Shown here one piece after another: positions 1 to 7,487 of a stretch of 64,000 bases of DNA (position 1 is the first letter of the stretch; every line of letters starts with the position of its first letter). The notes below the pieces were generated by a model that saw only the letters and a list, made by a program, of their open reading frames with translations, was not told where the DNA came from and did no database searches. A program made the translations under genes and the position numbers. Origin of the DNA: CAVUFH01 sp963740835 (lineage in GTDB: Bacteria > Actinomycetota > Acidimicrobiia > IMCC26256 > PALSA-610); contig CAVUFH010000002.1 of the NCBI GenBank assembly GCA_963740835.1, positions 868,001 through 932,000 on the forward strand. The letters run 5' to 3'.

Positions 1-2
1 TG

Positions 3-1301
3 ACCGCCGAGGTCGCGGTGCGCCTCGCGATGGCGTACGGCACCGCGCTCAAGAAGGGTTCGGTCGTGTGCACGAGCCGCGACACGAGTCGTTCCGCGCG
101 TGCGCTGAAACGGGCGTTCATCGCGGGCCTGAACCTCAGCGGGGTGCACGTCATGGACCTCGAGCTCGCGACCGTGCCGTCCACACGTTTCCAGGTCCGC
201 AGCGAACGGGCACAGGGTGGGATCACCGTGCGGCTCGCGCCCAACGACCCCGACAGCGTCGAGATCCGCTTCCTCGACGAGAAGGGCGCCGACATCGACG
301 AAGGCACGCAGCGGAAGATCGAACGGCTCCTGTACCGCGAGGATTTCCGCCGCGCGTTCGCGGGCGACATCGGCGACATCGGGTTCCCACCCCGCGCCAT
401 GGAGTACTACACGTCCGCGCTGGAGCGAAGCGTCGATGCACCCCGGTTGCAACGCCGCGGCTTCAAAGTCGTGCTCGACTACTCGTTCGGCGCGGTGTCG
501 TTCGTGATGCCGAACGTGTTGCCCAAGATCGGGGCGACCGTGCTCGGGGTCAACCCGTACGCGACGACCGCCGGCATCGCCGGGGGCGAGGACCTCGAGT
601 CGCGGTTGAAGACGATGGGCGATCTCGTGCGCACCTCGGGTTCCGATCTCGGGTTCGTGTTCGACGCCGAGGGCGAGACCGCGACGATCGTCGACGACCT
701 CGGCACCGCGCTCAGCTCGGAACAGGCGCTCCTGGCTCTCGCGAGCCTGGTCGCCGAAGTCACGCCGGGCGCCCGCATCGGTCTACCGGTCGCCGTCAGC
801 CGCGAAGCCGAGCGCATCGCGGAGGCAGCCGGCGCGTCGATCGTGTGGACGAAGCTGTCCTCCGCCAGTCTGATGGAGGTCGCGAGCAGCGGCGCGGTCG
901 ACTTCGCGGCGTCGCAGGACGGTGGCTTCATCTGGCCGACGTTTCTCCCCGCGTTCGACGCGGCTGCAACGTTGGTGCACCTCCTCAACCTGCTCGCGGC
1001 AACCGACCGGCCCTTGTCCGCGGTCGTCGCCGACATCGCCGAACCGCACATCGCGCACGAAGCCGTGCCGACGCCGTGGGAGCGAAAAGGCACCGTGATG
1101 CGCGGTGCGATCGAGCGGGCCAAGGGGAACGAGGTCGTGCTCGTCGACGGGGTGAAGGTCGTCTACCCCGACGGTTGGGCACTCGTGTTGCCCGACCCCG
1201 AGCTCCCGGTGACGCACGTGTGGGCCGAAGGCGCGACCGATGCCGACGCGCGCCGGCTCGTCGCCATCCATGCCGGCCACGTCGCCGAGCTGACGCGCTA
1301 A
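3..1301 (+). CDS. C-terminal phosphomannomutase-like domain of a sugar nucleotidyltransferase, 5' end missing
   Basis: The frame is open to the left edge of the window, so the true start lies outside; a GTG at 18 is only the first internal start-like codon. About 430 residues have the length and layout of an alpha-D-phosphohexomutase unit. In Actinomycetota such units are often fused behind a mannose-1-phosphate guanylyltransferase domain, which would be off-window (inference). The active-site loops are not canonical. Counting from the GTG, the phosphoserine-loop region reads GGITVRLAPNDP (67-78), the metal loop reads FDAEGET (215-221) instead of a DGD-type motif, the sugar loop reads AASQDGGFIW (297-306), and the usual C-terminal phosphate-binding motif is replaced by LPDPELPVTHVW. 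Mutase activity is therefore doubtful, and a structural or regulatory role is more likely. gcvH follows with a short gap. Confidence 0.75.
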   Translation, partial: TAEVAVRLAMAYGTALKKGSVVCTSRDTSRSARALKRAFIAGLNLSGVHVMDLELATVPSTRFQVRSERAQGGITVRLAPNDPDSVEIRFLDEKGADIDEGTQRKIERLLYREDFRRAFAGDIGDIGFPPRAMEYYTSALERSVDAPRLQRRGFKVVLDYSFGAVSFVMPNVLPKIGATVLGVNPYATTAGIAGGEDLESRLKTMGDLVRTSGSDLGFVFDAEGETATIVDDLGTALSSEQALLALASLVAEVTPGARIGLPVAVSREAERIAEAAGASIVWTKLSSASLMEVASSGAVDFAASQDGGFIWPTFLPAFDAAATLVHLLNLLAATDRPLSAVVADIAEPHIAHEAVPTPWERKGTVMRGAIERAKGNEVVLVDGVKVVYPDGWALVLPDPELPVTHVWAEGATDADARRLVAIHAGHVAELTR

Positions 1302-1302
1302 C

Positions 1303-1308
1303 TACGAT
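1303..1308 (+). promoter_or_regulatory. -10 box for gcvH (near-leaderless)
   Basis: TACGAT lies 8 nt before the gcvH ATG at 1317, so the transcript would start at or next to the start codon. The box overlaps the end of the upstream gene. No clear -35 is visible. Confidence 0.4.
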
Positions 1309-1316
1309 CCCGGGCC

Positions 1317-1697
1317 ATGAACATTCCTGACGATCTTCGTTACAGCGCGGAGCACGAGTGGGTCCGCGTCGACGCAAACCTCGCGACCGTCGGCATCACC
1401 GACTTCGCCCAGGACAGCCTGGGCGACGTCGTGTTCGTGCAGCTTCCGGAAGTCGGCACCGACGTGATCGCAGGCGCGAGCGTGTCGGAGATCGAATCGA
1501 CGAAGTCGGTGTCCGACATCTACGCACCGGTCTCGGGCACGGTCGCGGCCGTGAACGACGCGCTCACCGACACGCCCGAGCTCGTGAACCAGGACCCCTA
1601 CGGCGGGGGCTGGATGATGACGATCGTCCTCTCCGAGCCCGAGCAGCTCAGCTCGCTGCTCGACGCCGCCGCCTATCGCGCGCTCGTCGAGGGCTGA
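1317..1697 (+). CDS. gcvH: glycine cleavage system H protein
   Basis: This 126-residue protein is the lipoyl-carrying shuttle that moves the methylamine group between the P, T and L proteins of glycine cleavage in the cytoplasm. The length is typical. The start is well supported (MNIPDDLRYSAEHEWVRV), and the lipoylation site lies in ESTKSVSDIYAPVSG with the acceptor lysine at residue 63. It sits immediately upstream of a GarA-like FHA gene and two MerR genes, the arrangement of M. tuberculosis Rv1826-Rv1830, and gcvT is 5 kb downstream on the same strand. The P protein is not in this window. Confidence 0.97.
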   Translation: MNIPDDLRYSAEHEWVRVDANLATVGITDFAQDSLGDVVFVQLPEVGTDVIAGASVSEIESTKSVSDIYAPVSGTVAAVNDALTDTPELVNQDPYGGGWMMTIVLSEPEQLSSLLDAAAYRALVEG

Positions 1698-1795
1698 GGC
1701 CGCGGCGCCCGGCCCGACCGCCACGCTCGAACGTTCACGACTCTCGCCCTCGACTCGAGGTCGAGGGCATCGTTGTGGCTCGTGGGGCGGCTCGC

Positions 1796-1801
1796 TAGCC
1801 T
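1796..1801 (+). promoter_or_regulatory. -10 box for the FHA gene (leaderless)
   Basis: TAGCCT is followed by 7 nt and then the ATG at 1809. This is the clearest example of the leaderless pattern seen across the window, and it selects ATG 1809 over the upstream in-frame start-like codon at 1773. Confidence 0.55.
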
Positions 1802-1808
1802 CTTCGAG

Positions 1809-2285
1809 ATGGTGTGCGCCCGGTGCGGTCATACGAACCAGGCCGAGGCGAGGTTCTGCTCGTCCTGCGGCGCGCCGCTCGCGGCCGAAGACGACACCGC
1901 GACGACGCTGACGCTGTCGGCCGTGGAAGCAGCTGATCTCGAAGACGAGCTCGAGCGCTACCTCGAAGGGCTGCCCATCGGTGTCGGGTTGCTCGTGGTC
2001 CGGCACGGCCCGGAGACCGGTTCGTCGTACCGCCTCGACTCACCGGTCACGGCCATCGGCCGCCACCCGGACTCCGACATCTTCCTCGACGACATCACGG
2101 TGTCGCGCCGGCACGTCGAGCTGATGAAGGACGAGCAGGGCTACCTGCTGCGCGATGTGGGATCGCTCAACGGTACCTACGTGAACCGCGAGCGCGTCGA
2201 CGAGGCCCGGCTCCACCATGGCGACGAGGTCCAGGTCGGTAGGTACCGGTTGAGCTTCGTGCTCGGGCAGACGGCGGAGACGTAG
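1809..2285 (+). CDS. GarA-like FHA domain protein with N-terminal zinc ribbon
   Basis: A 158-residue cytoplasmic phosphopeptide-binding regulator. Residues 3-20 form a short zinc ribbon (C3, C6, C17, C20). Residues 60-155 are an FHA domain with GRHPDSD (84-90), SRRH (99-102) and SLNGTYVN (119-126), closely resembling mycobacterial GarA and corynebacterial OdhI. In those proteins phosphorylation of an N-terminal threonine pair switches control of 2-oxoglutarate metabolism. Here the corresponding region reads TATTLTLS (30-37): two adjacent threonines, but not the exact ETTS/ETTV motif. The zinc ribbon is absent from M. tuberculosis GarA as I know it. The start is chosen by the leaderless -10 at 1796. 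The gcvH/MerR neighbours support the family call; use of the phosphoswitch is inference. Confidence 0.88.
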   Translation: MVCARCGHTNQAEARFCSSCGAPLAAEDDTATTLTLSAVEAADLEDELERYLEGLPIGVGLLVVRHGPETGSSYRLDSPVTAIGRHPDSDIFLDDITVSRRHVELMKDEQGYLLRDVGSLNGTYVNRERVDEARLHHGDEVQVGRYRLSFVLGQTAET

Positions 2286-2289
2286 CGCG

Positions 2290-3156
2290 GTGGCGACCCG
2301 CTCGCACGTCTCCATCGGTGACGTCCTCAACCAGCTGCGTGACGAGTTCCCCGACATCACGATCTCCAAGATCCGGTTCCTGGAAAGCCAGGGGCTCGTC
2401 GAGCCCGAACGCACGCCTTCTGGCTACCGCAAGTTCTACGCGGCCGATGTGGAACGCCTGCGCTTCGTGTTGCGCCAGCAGCGCGAGCACTTCTTGCCGC
2501 TGAAGGTCATCAAGGACCGGCTCGACGAAGCCGATCGCGACGGCACCCTGCTTGCCGCGGTCGATGCCGCCGCGATCGCCGGTGACCCGGTCGATGCGGG
2601 CGATACCGATGCCGATGTGCCGACCACGTCGCGCCGGCGCGGGAAGCGCCCGTCGAAGGAGCCGGTGCTCTTCGAGGAGACGCGCAAGGCGCGCGAACAA
2701 GCCGAAGCACGTGAGGTCACCGCGGTTGTCGCCGAAGAACCCGGCCCCGACGATCTCTCGGCGCCCGCATCCGGTGTAAGCCTCACGCGCGCCGAGTTGG
2801 CCAAGGCTGCCGAGCTCTCCGACGAAGAGCTCGGGTTGCTCGAAGAGTACGGGCTCGTCGCACCGTCTCATACCGCTCGCGATCGCGTGTTGTTCGACGA
2901 GGACGCGCTCGCCGTCGCACGCATCGCTTCGGGGTTCATGCGCCACGGCATCGAGCCGCGGCACCTCCGCATGTACCGCGCGTTCGCAGAACGCGAGGCG
3001 AGCCTCTTCGAGCAAGTGCTGCTGCCGTACCGGCGCCAGCGCAATCCCGACGCACAGGCCCGTACTGCCGAGGCGCTCGGCGAGCTCGCGGGCCTCGGTC
3101 GCCGGCTGCGCACGGTCATGCTGCGGCAGGCCGTCCGGCGCAGCCTCGGCGGCTGA
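2290..3156 (+). CDS. MerR-family transcriptional regulator, Rv1828/FtsR-like
   Basis: The 288-residue protein starts at a GTG 4 nt after the FHA stop codon, so it is probably translationally coupled. Residues 4-75 are a MerR winged-helix DNA-binding domain (ISKIRFLESQGLVEPERT, then SGYRKFY). A low-complexity middle rich in Asp, Glu and Ala links to a C-terminal helical region from about residue 165 to the end. That two-part architecture and the position directly after garA match M. tuberculosis Rv1828 and corynebacterial FtsR. FtsR activates ftsZ in Corynebacterium; whether that holds here cannot be seen. Confidence 0.85.
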   Translation: MATRSHVSIGDVLNQLRDEFPDITISKIRFLESQGLVEPERTPSGYRKFYAADVERLRFVLRQQREHFLPLKVIKDRLDEADRDGTLLAAVDAAAIAGDPVDAGDTDADVPTTSRRRGKRPSKEPVLFEETRKAREQAEAREVTAVVAEEPGPDDLSAPASGVSLTRAELAKAAELSDEELGLLEEYGLVAPSHTARDRVLFDEDALAVARIASGFMRHGIEPRHLRMYRAFAEREASLFEQVLLPYRRQRNPDAQARTAEALGELAGLGRRLRTVMLRQAVRRSLGG

Positions 3157-3173
3157 CCGCGACCGGCCCCACC

Positions 3174-3797
3174 ATGCCCGCGTCCGTCCTGCTCGATGCC
3201 GACACGATCGCCGGGATCGTCGCCCGGCTCGGTGCCGAGATCGAAGCGGACCACCCCGACGGTGTCGTGCTGATCGCGGTGCTGAAGGGCGCGTTGATCT
3301 TCGCAGCCGATCTCGCGCGCGCGATCCGCAACGTTCCCGTAGAGGTCGAGTTCATGTCGATCTCGAGGTTCGCTCCGGACTCGGGCCGGGTCCGGATCCT
3401 GCATGACGTCGGGACCGACATCGGCGGACGGGACGTCGTGCTGGTCGAGGACATCGTCGACACCGGCCTGACGCTCGCGTACCTGACCAGCCAGCTCGCG
3501 CTGCGGGAACCACGCACCCTGTCGACCTGCGCTTTCCTGGACCGACCCGGTCGGCGGATCGTCCCCCAGGAGATCAAGTACCGAGGGATGGAGCTGGTCG
3601 AACAGTTCGTCCTTGGGTACGGACTGCACGTGCGCGATCTGTACCGGAACCTCCCGTTCGTTGCGGCCGGCGACCGCGCCGATGTCGACGGCGCGCCCGA
3701 TTGCTACGTCCGGGACCTGTATCGGCGTGGGGCAGACGCTCCGGAGGCCGGTGGTAGCGTGACCGCCACACCGGGAGCCCGATCGGAGGTGCTGTGA
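3174..3797 (+). CDS. hpt: hypoxanthine phosphoribosyltransferase
   Basis: Salvages hypoxanthine and guanine to IMP and GMP using PRPP in the cytoplasm. The PRPP-binding signature VLVEDIVDTGLTL lies at residues 89-101 and the pyrophosphate loop LKGA at 37-40. The core matches the usual length of about 180 residues; the last 25 or so are a non-conserved tail running into the next gene, which it overlaps by 4 bp (GTGA). Its insertion between the Rv1828-like MerR gene and the Rv1829-like nuclease gene differs from the mycobacterial order. Confidence 0.93.
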   Translation: MPASVLLDADTIAGIVARLGAEIEADHPDGVVLIAVLKGALIFAADLARAIRNVPVEVEFMSISRFAPDSGRVRILHDVGTDIGGRDVVLVEDIVDTGLTLAYLTSQLALREPRTLSTCAFLDRPGRRIVPQEIKYRGMELVEQFVLGYGLHVRDLYRNLPFVAAGDRADVDGAPDCYVRDLYRRGADAPEAGGSVTATPGARSEVL

Positions 3798-4276
3798 TCC
3801 GCTTGTCGCTGATCGGGGTACGCGTGGAGGTGCCGACCAACCAGCCCATCGTGCTCCTGCGCGAGGAGAGCGGCGCTCGGTTCCTCCCGATCTTCATCGG
3901 CTCACCCGAGGCGACCGCGATCGTCTATGCCCTCCAGGGCCTCGAGACGCCGCGGCCGATGACCCACGACCTGTTCAAGCACGTGCTCGAGGACCTCGAG
4001 GTGCGGCTCGAGAAGGTCGAGATCACCGAGTTGCAGAACGGCACCTTCTACGCCGAGATCGAGCTCGACCACGCGGGGGAGAAGTCCCGCATCTCCTCCC
4101 GCCCTTCGGATGCGATCGCGCTGGCGGTTCGCTACGGCGCCCATGTCCCGATCTTCGCCGACGAAGCCGTGCTCGAAGAGGCCGGCGTGCTGTTCGAGGC
4201 GGACGAGGAAGAGCAGGAGGTCGAGCAGTTCCGGACCTTCCTCGACCAGGTCACCCCCGAAGACTTCGCCCAATAG
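3794..4276 (+). CDS. bifunctional nuclease family protein (DUF151, Rv1829-like)
   Basis: A 160-residue protein of the BFN/DUF151 family. The conserved stretches RFLPIFIGSPEA near residue 35 and SRPSDAIALAVRYGAHVPIF near residue 100 are present, and the acidic C-terminus (EADEEEQEVEQF) is typical. Plant BFN members have RNase and DNase activity; the bacterial role is unsettled, so only the family is claimed. The GTG start overlaps the hpt stop. Its place between two MerR genes is conserved in Actinomycetota. Confidence 0.9.
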   Translation: MIRLSLIGVRVEVPTNQPIVLLREESGARFLPIFIGSPEATAIVYALQGLETPRPMTHDLFKHVLEDLEVRLEKVEITELQNGTFYAEIELDHAGEKSRISSRPSDAIALAVRYGAHVPIFADEAVLEEAGVLFEADEEEQEVEQFRTFLDQVTPEDFAQ

Positions 4277-4296
4277 CGATTTCGGGCCGCCGGCGC

Positions 4297-5316
4297 GTGC
4301 GGGTCGGGCTCGCGCTGTTCGGCGCGATCGCGGTCATCGGCGTCCTCTGGTTCTGGCTCATCGAAGGATGGAGCCTCCTCGACGCGATCTACCAGACCAC
4401 GACGACGGTCACGACGGTCGGCTTCGGCGAGACGCGGGACTTCGATGCGAGTGCGAAGGCGTTCTCGATCGTCCTCATGGTGCTCGGTGTCTCGGCGGCG
4501 CTGTTCACGCTCGGCGCCGTCTTCGAGGACCAGATCGAACGGCAGATGCAGTGGATCGGGAGGAGACGCATGGATCGCCGCATCGAATCGCTCGTCGGCC
4601 ACACCGTCGTGTGCGGCTACGGTCGCGTCGGCACACAAATCGCGCAGTTCCTCACCGGGAGAGATCGACCGCTGGTGATCGTCGACGCGGACGCCGATCG
4701 CTGCGGCGCGGCGTCGGACGCGGGCCATCTCGCAGTGCTTGGTGACTCAACCGAGGACGCGACCCTGCAGAGCGCAGGCATCGCGCGGGCGCAGACGGTG
4801 ATCGTCTCGCTTGCGGACGACGCCGATGCGATCTCGACGGTGTTGTCGGCACGCGTGCTGAGTCCGGGCGCGCGGATCGTCGCGCGGGCGAACGCTGACT
4901 CGAGCGAGGCGAAGCTCGCGCGGGCCGGGTGTGACCACGTCGTGAATCCGTTGCACCAGGGAGCGCAACGGCTCGCTGCTTTCGCCGACCAGCCGGCTGT
5001 CGCCGACTTCCTCGACGTCGTCGTGCACGACGGGTCGCTCGAGTACCGCCTCGAGGAGCTCGCGGTCCCAGCGGGTTCGCCGCTCGCGGACTTGACCCTC
5101 GCCGACGCCCACATCCGCGCGCGGACCGGCGCGCTCGTCCTCGCGCTCCGCGCGCCGGACGGGACGTTCATGTCGAACCCGGATCCGGGTACCCGCCTGG
5201 CGCCCGGTGGCACGTTGATCGTGATCGGTACGGAGGCCCAGCTCGCGGCGCTCGCGGCGCACATCGGCCTGGGCGATTCCGCTGCGGAACCGGACGTTGA
5301 CGGGGCCTCGATGTGA
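4297..5316 (+). CDS. two-TM potassium channel with RCK (TrkA-N/TrkA-C) domains
   Basis: A 339-residue membrane protein. TM1 spans about residues 3-22, the pore loop carries the K+ selectivity filter TTVGFGE (39-45), and TM2 spans about 55-76. The cytoplasmic part begins with a Rossmann RCK domain (VVCGYGRVGTQI, near 104-115) and ends with a TrkA-C domain (about 245-325). The layout is that of ligand-gated MthK-like channels, which gate K+ flux. The GTG start at 4297 sits just before TM1 and 20 nt after the previous stop. It is likely co-transcribed with the gcvH-garA cluster; this gene is not part of the mycobacterial version of the cluster. Confidence 0.9.
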   Translation: MRVGLALFGAIAVIGVLWFWLIEGWSLLDAIYQTTTTVTTVGFGETRDFDASAKAFSIVLMVLGVSAALFTLGAVFEDQIERQMQWIGRRRMDRRIESLVGHTVVCGYGRVGTQIAQFLTGRDRPLVIVDADADRCGAASDAGHLAVLGDSTEDATLQSAGIARAQTVIVSLADDADAISTVLSARVLSPGARIVARANADSSEAKLARAGCDHVVNPLHQGAQRLAAFADQPAVADFLDVVVHDGSLEYRLEELAVPAGSPLADLTLADAHIRARTGALVLALRAPDGTFMSNPDPGTRLAPGGTLIVIGTEAQLAALAAHIGLGDSAAEPDVDGASM

Positions 5317-5338
5317 CGTTTAGCCTCACCGTTGTAGT

Positions 5339-5344
5339 TACACT
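5339..5344 (+). promoter_or_regulatory. possible -10 box for the second MerR gene
   Basis: TACACT lies in the 77-bp gap 5317-5393, the first real intergenic gap since 1809. A second candidate is TTGACG (5297) with TAGCCT (5321) at 18-bp spacing. Between promoter and gene is a repeated CCCGGG pair (5354 and 5366) that could form a hairpin, then a GGGGAGC Shine-Dalgarno ahead of GTG 5394. Confidence 0.35.
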
Positions 5345-5393
5345 CGTGTCACGCCCGGGAGACCGCCCGGGATGATGTTCCGGGGAGCACATC

Positions 5394-5930
5394 GTGGGTG
5401 AGGGCAGCACCGGTTATCCCAGCGCCGGTTATCCCAGCGCCGGTTATCCCAGCGCCGGTTATCCCAGCGCCGGTTTTCGGGGTCCGCAGGTCTGCAAGAT
5501 CGTCGGCATCACGTACCGCCAGCTCGACTACTGGGCGCGCACCGATCTCGTGCGACCGTCGGTGTGCGACGCGGCGGGCAGTGGCACACAGCGGTTGTAC
5601 TCGTACACCGATCTCGTCGAGCTGAAGGTCGTGAAGCGCCTGCTCGACGCGGGCATCTCGTTGCAGTCCGCGCGCAAGGCGATCGAGTACCTGCGCACGC
5701 AACTCGGTTCCGACCTCGCGTCCGCGCACCTCGTGATCGACGGCGCCACCACGGTGCTCGCGCAGACCGACGACCAGATCGTCGACCTGTTGCGCGCCGG
5801 GCAAGGTGTGTTGAACGTCGTCGCGTTGGGTCCGGTGGTCAGCGACCTCGCGACTCAGTTGCACCAGTTCGCGCCGGACGCGATCGACGCCTCGGTGGCG
5901 GCGCATCCGTCGAGCACCGCGGTTCGGTAG
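5394..5930 (+). CDS. MerR-family transcriptional regulator, Rv1830-like
   Basis: A 178-residue regulator. The first 25 residues are a repeat of SAGYP units; the MerR helix-turn-helix follows (VCKIVGITYRQLDYWARTDL, near residues 29-48), then a helical dimerisation and effector region. In Mycobacterium the gene at this position (Rv1830) is co-conserved with gcvH, garA and Rv1828. The GTG start is supported by GGGGAGC 5 nt upstream. The Tyr/Pro repeat head precedes the DNA-binding domain and is encoded by an exact 15-bp tandem repeat, so its length may vary between strains. Confidence 0.88.
   Translation: MGEGSTGYPSAGYPSAGYPSAGYPSAGFRGPQVCKIVGITYRQLDYWARTDLVRPSVCDAAGSGTQRLYSYTDLVELKVVKRLLDAGISLQSARKAIEYLRTQLGSDLASAHLVIDGATTVLAQTDDQIVDLLRAGQGVLNVVALGPVVSDLATQLHQFAPDAIDASVAAHPSSTAVR
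5410..5474 (+). repeat. 15-bp tandem repeat inside the MerR gene, 4.3 copies
   Basis: Unit CCGGTTATCCCAGCG at 5410, 5425, 5440 and 5455, then a partial copy from 5470. The unit is a multiple of 3, so copy-number change keeps the frame and only alters the number of SAGYP peptide units. Confidence 0.95.
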
Positions 5931-5941
5931 GGAGCACGGCT

Positions 5942-6394
5942 ATCGACGCCGAGCAGCTCCCGCACGAGACCGTCCGCTTCGCGCACAACTCGGAGCGGCA
6001 GTTCGCGAAGTTGCTCGACTTCTATGCGATCGCGTGGGAGTACGAACCGCGCACGTTCACGCTCGAGTGGGACCGCGACGGCCGGCCGGCGCAGGCGTTC
6101 GCCCCCGACTTCTACCTCCCGGCCTATGACCTCTACATCGAGATCACCACGCTGAACCAGAAGCTCGTCACCAAGAAGAACCGCAAGGCCCGCCGGCTGC
6201 GGGAGCTGCATCCCGAGGTGTCGATCCGCGTCCTGTACCAGCGCGACTACCTCCACTTGCTCGTGAAGTACGGCCTGGAACCGCCGTCGCAGCTGGTCGC
6301 GGCCGGCGCGCCCGAAACCGGACCGCCGCTGCGCCTCGATGTCGATCGACGGCCGGCCCCGGGCGCGGCGGATCCCACGGCCGAGAGCGCGTAG
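5942..6394 (+). CDS. PD-(D/E)XK-like nuclease-fold protein, start codon uncertain
   Basis: About 150 residues. The conserved core FAPDFYLPAYDLYIEITT followed by LVTKKNRKARRLRELHPE has the hydrophobic-PD...E-x-T layout of small PD-(D/E)XK or restriction-like folds, and ends with VLYQRDYLHLLVKYGL. I recognise the fold pattern but not a defined function. No ATG, GTG or TTG precedes the conserved start of the domain (ETVRFAHNSERQFAKLL). The best start is an ATC at 5942 placed 7 nt after GGAG (5931-5934), directly behind the MerR stop codon. The other option is a frameshift with the MerR gene. gcvT begins immediately after the stop, so the gene belongs to the cluster. Confidence 0.65.
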   Translation: MDAEQLPHETVRFAHNSERQFAKLLDFYAIAWEYEPRTFTLEWDRDGRPAQAFAPDFYLPAYDLYIEITTLNQKLVTKKNRKARRLRELHPEVSIRVLYQRDYLHLLVKYGLEPPSQLVAAGAPETGPPLRLDVDRRPAPGAADPTAESA

Positions 6395-7474
6395 GTGCGT
6401 ACGAGTCCGCTCGACGCCCGGCATCGTGCCCGCGGCGCCAAGATGGTCGAGTTCGGCGGCTGGGACATGCCGATCCAGTACGGGGGAGTGCTCGAGGAGC
6501 ACCGCGCGTGCCGCGAGGACGCGGTGGTGTTCGACGTGTCGCACCTCGGCACCGTCGAGTGCACCGGCGCGAGCGTTCACGACGCGTTGCAATGGCTCCT
6601 CACCAACGATCTCGACCGCATCGCGCCCGGACGCGCGCAGTACACGCACTTGCTCGACCCGGATGATGCGCATGTGGTCGACGACATCATCGTGTGGTGG
6701 GTCGCAACCGACCGCTTCTTCGTGATGCCGAACGCGTCGAACACGGATCGCTTGCTCGACGCGTTCGCCGGCGGACCCGATGGCCGCACCGAAGGTCTTG
6801 AGGCGGCCGACATCACCGCGACGCGCGCGGTGCTCGCGGTGCAGGGTCCGCACGCGCGCGCGAAGCTGCGCGCGATTTCGCCGGCCGCCGCCGCGGTGCC
6901 GCGCTTCGCGGTGGAGTCGGTCGGCGACTGGCCGGTGGGGAATCTGGTCGTTGCCGGGACCGGCTACACCGGCGAGGACGGCGTCGAGATCCATGTGGCG
7001 GCGGCAGACGCGCCCGCGCTGTGGGACGCGCTCGTCGATGCCGGGATCGCGCCTGCGGGCCTCGGTGCTCGGGACACGCTGCGCCTCGAAGCGGGCCTGC
7101 CCCTGCACGGACACGAGCTCGGCCGCGGGATCACGCCGCTGCAGGCCCGTCTCGGTTGGGTCGTCCGCTGGGACAAGGGCGAGTTCCGCGGCCGCGCGCC
7201 CCTCGCCGCGGAGAAGGCAGCCGGCCCCCACCGCCTCCTGGATGGCCTCGCGTTCGCGGGCCGCCAACCCGGGCGTGCGGGCGCAGCTGTGTCGCGCGCC
7301 GGCGACGAGATCGGCGTCGTCACGAGCGGGAACTTCTCGCCCAGCCTCGGGCACGGCATCGCGTTCGCGTTCCTCCCGCCCGACCTCGAGCCCGGCGCCG
7401 CGGTCGAAGTCGACGTGCGGGGCAAGGCGGTGCCGGCCACGGTCGTGCCGACCCCGTTCTACCGGCGGCCGTGA
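6395..7474 (+). CDS. gcvT: aminomethyltransferase, glycine cleavage T protein
   Basis: A 359-residue T protein that transfers the methylene group from lipoyl-bound methylamine on GcvH to tetrahydrofolate, releasing ammonia. The folate-binding N-terminal signature is clear (VEFGGWDMPIQYGGVLEEH, then FDVSHLGTVE), and GTGYTGEDGVEI (about residue 189) is the family motif. The C-terminal T-barrel is complete. The GTG start abuts the previous stop codon. Together with gcvH at 1317 it brackets the GarA/MerR genes. Confidence 0.96.
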   Translation: MRTSPLDARHRARGAKMVEFGGWDMPIQYGGVLEEHRACREDAVVFDVSHLGTVECTGASVHDALQWLLTNDLDRIAPGRAQYTHLLDPDDAHVVDDIIVWWVATDRFFVMPNASNTDRLLDAFAGGPDGRTEGLEAADITATRAVLAVQGPHARAKLRAISPAAAAVPRFAVESVGDWPVGNLVVAGTGYTGEDGVEIHVAAADAPALWDALVDAGIAPAGLGARDTLRLEAGLPLHGHELGRGITPLQARLGWVVRWDKGEFRGRAPLAAEKAAGPHRLLDGLAFAGRQPGRAGAAVSRAGDEIGVVTSGNFSPSLGHGIAFAFLPPDLEPGAAVEVDVRGKAVPATVVPTPFYRRP

Positions 7475-7487
7475 CGAGTCGCCCGCT

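Noticed and set aside
5297..5326. TTGACG-N18-TAGCCT as promoter of the second MerR gene
   Set aside because: It begins inside the upstream coding region and leaves a long leader; TACACT at 5339 fits equally well, so neither is certain.
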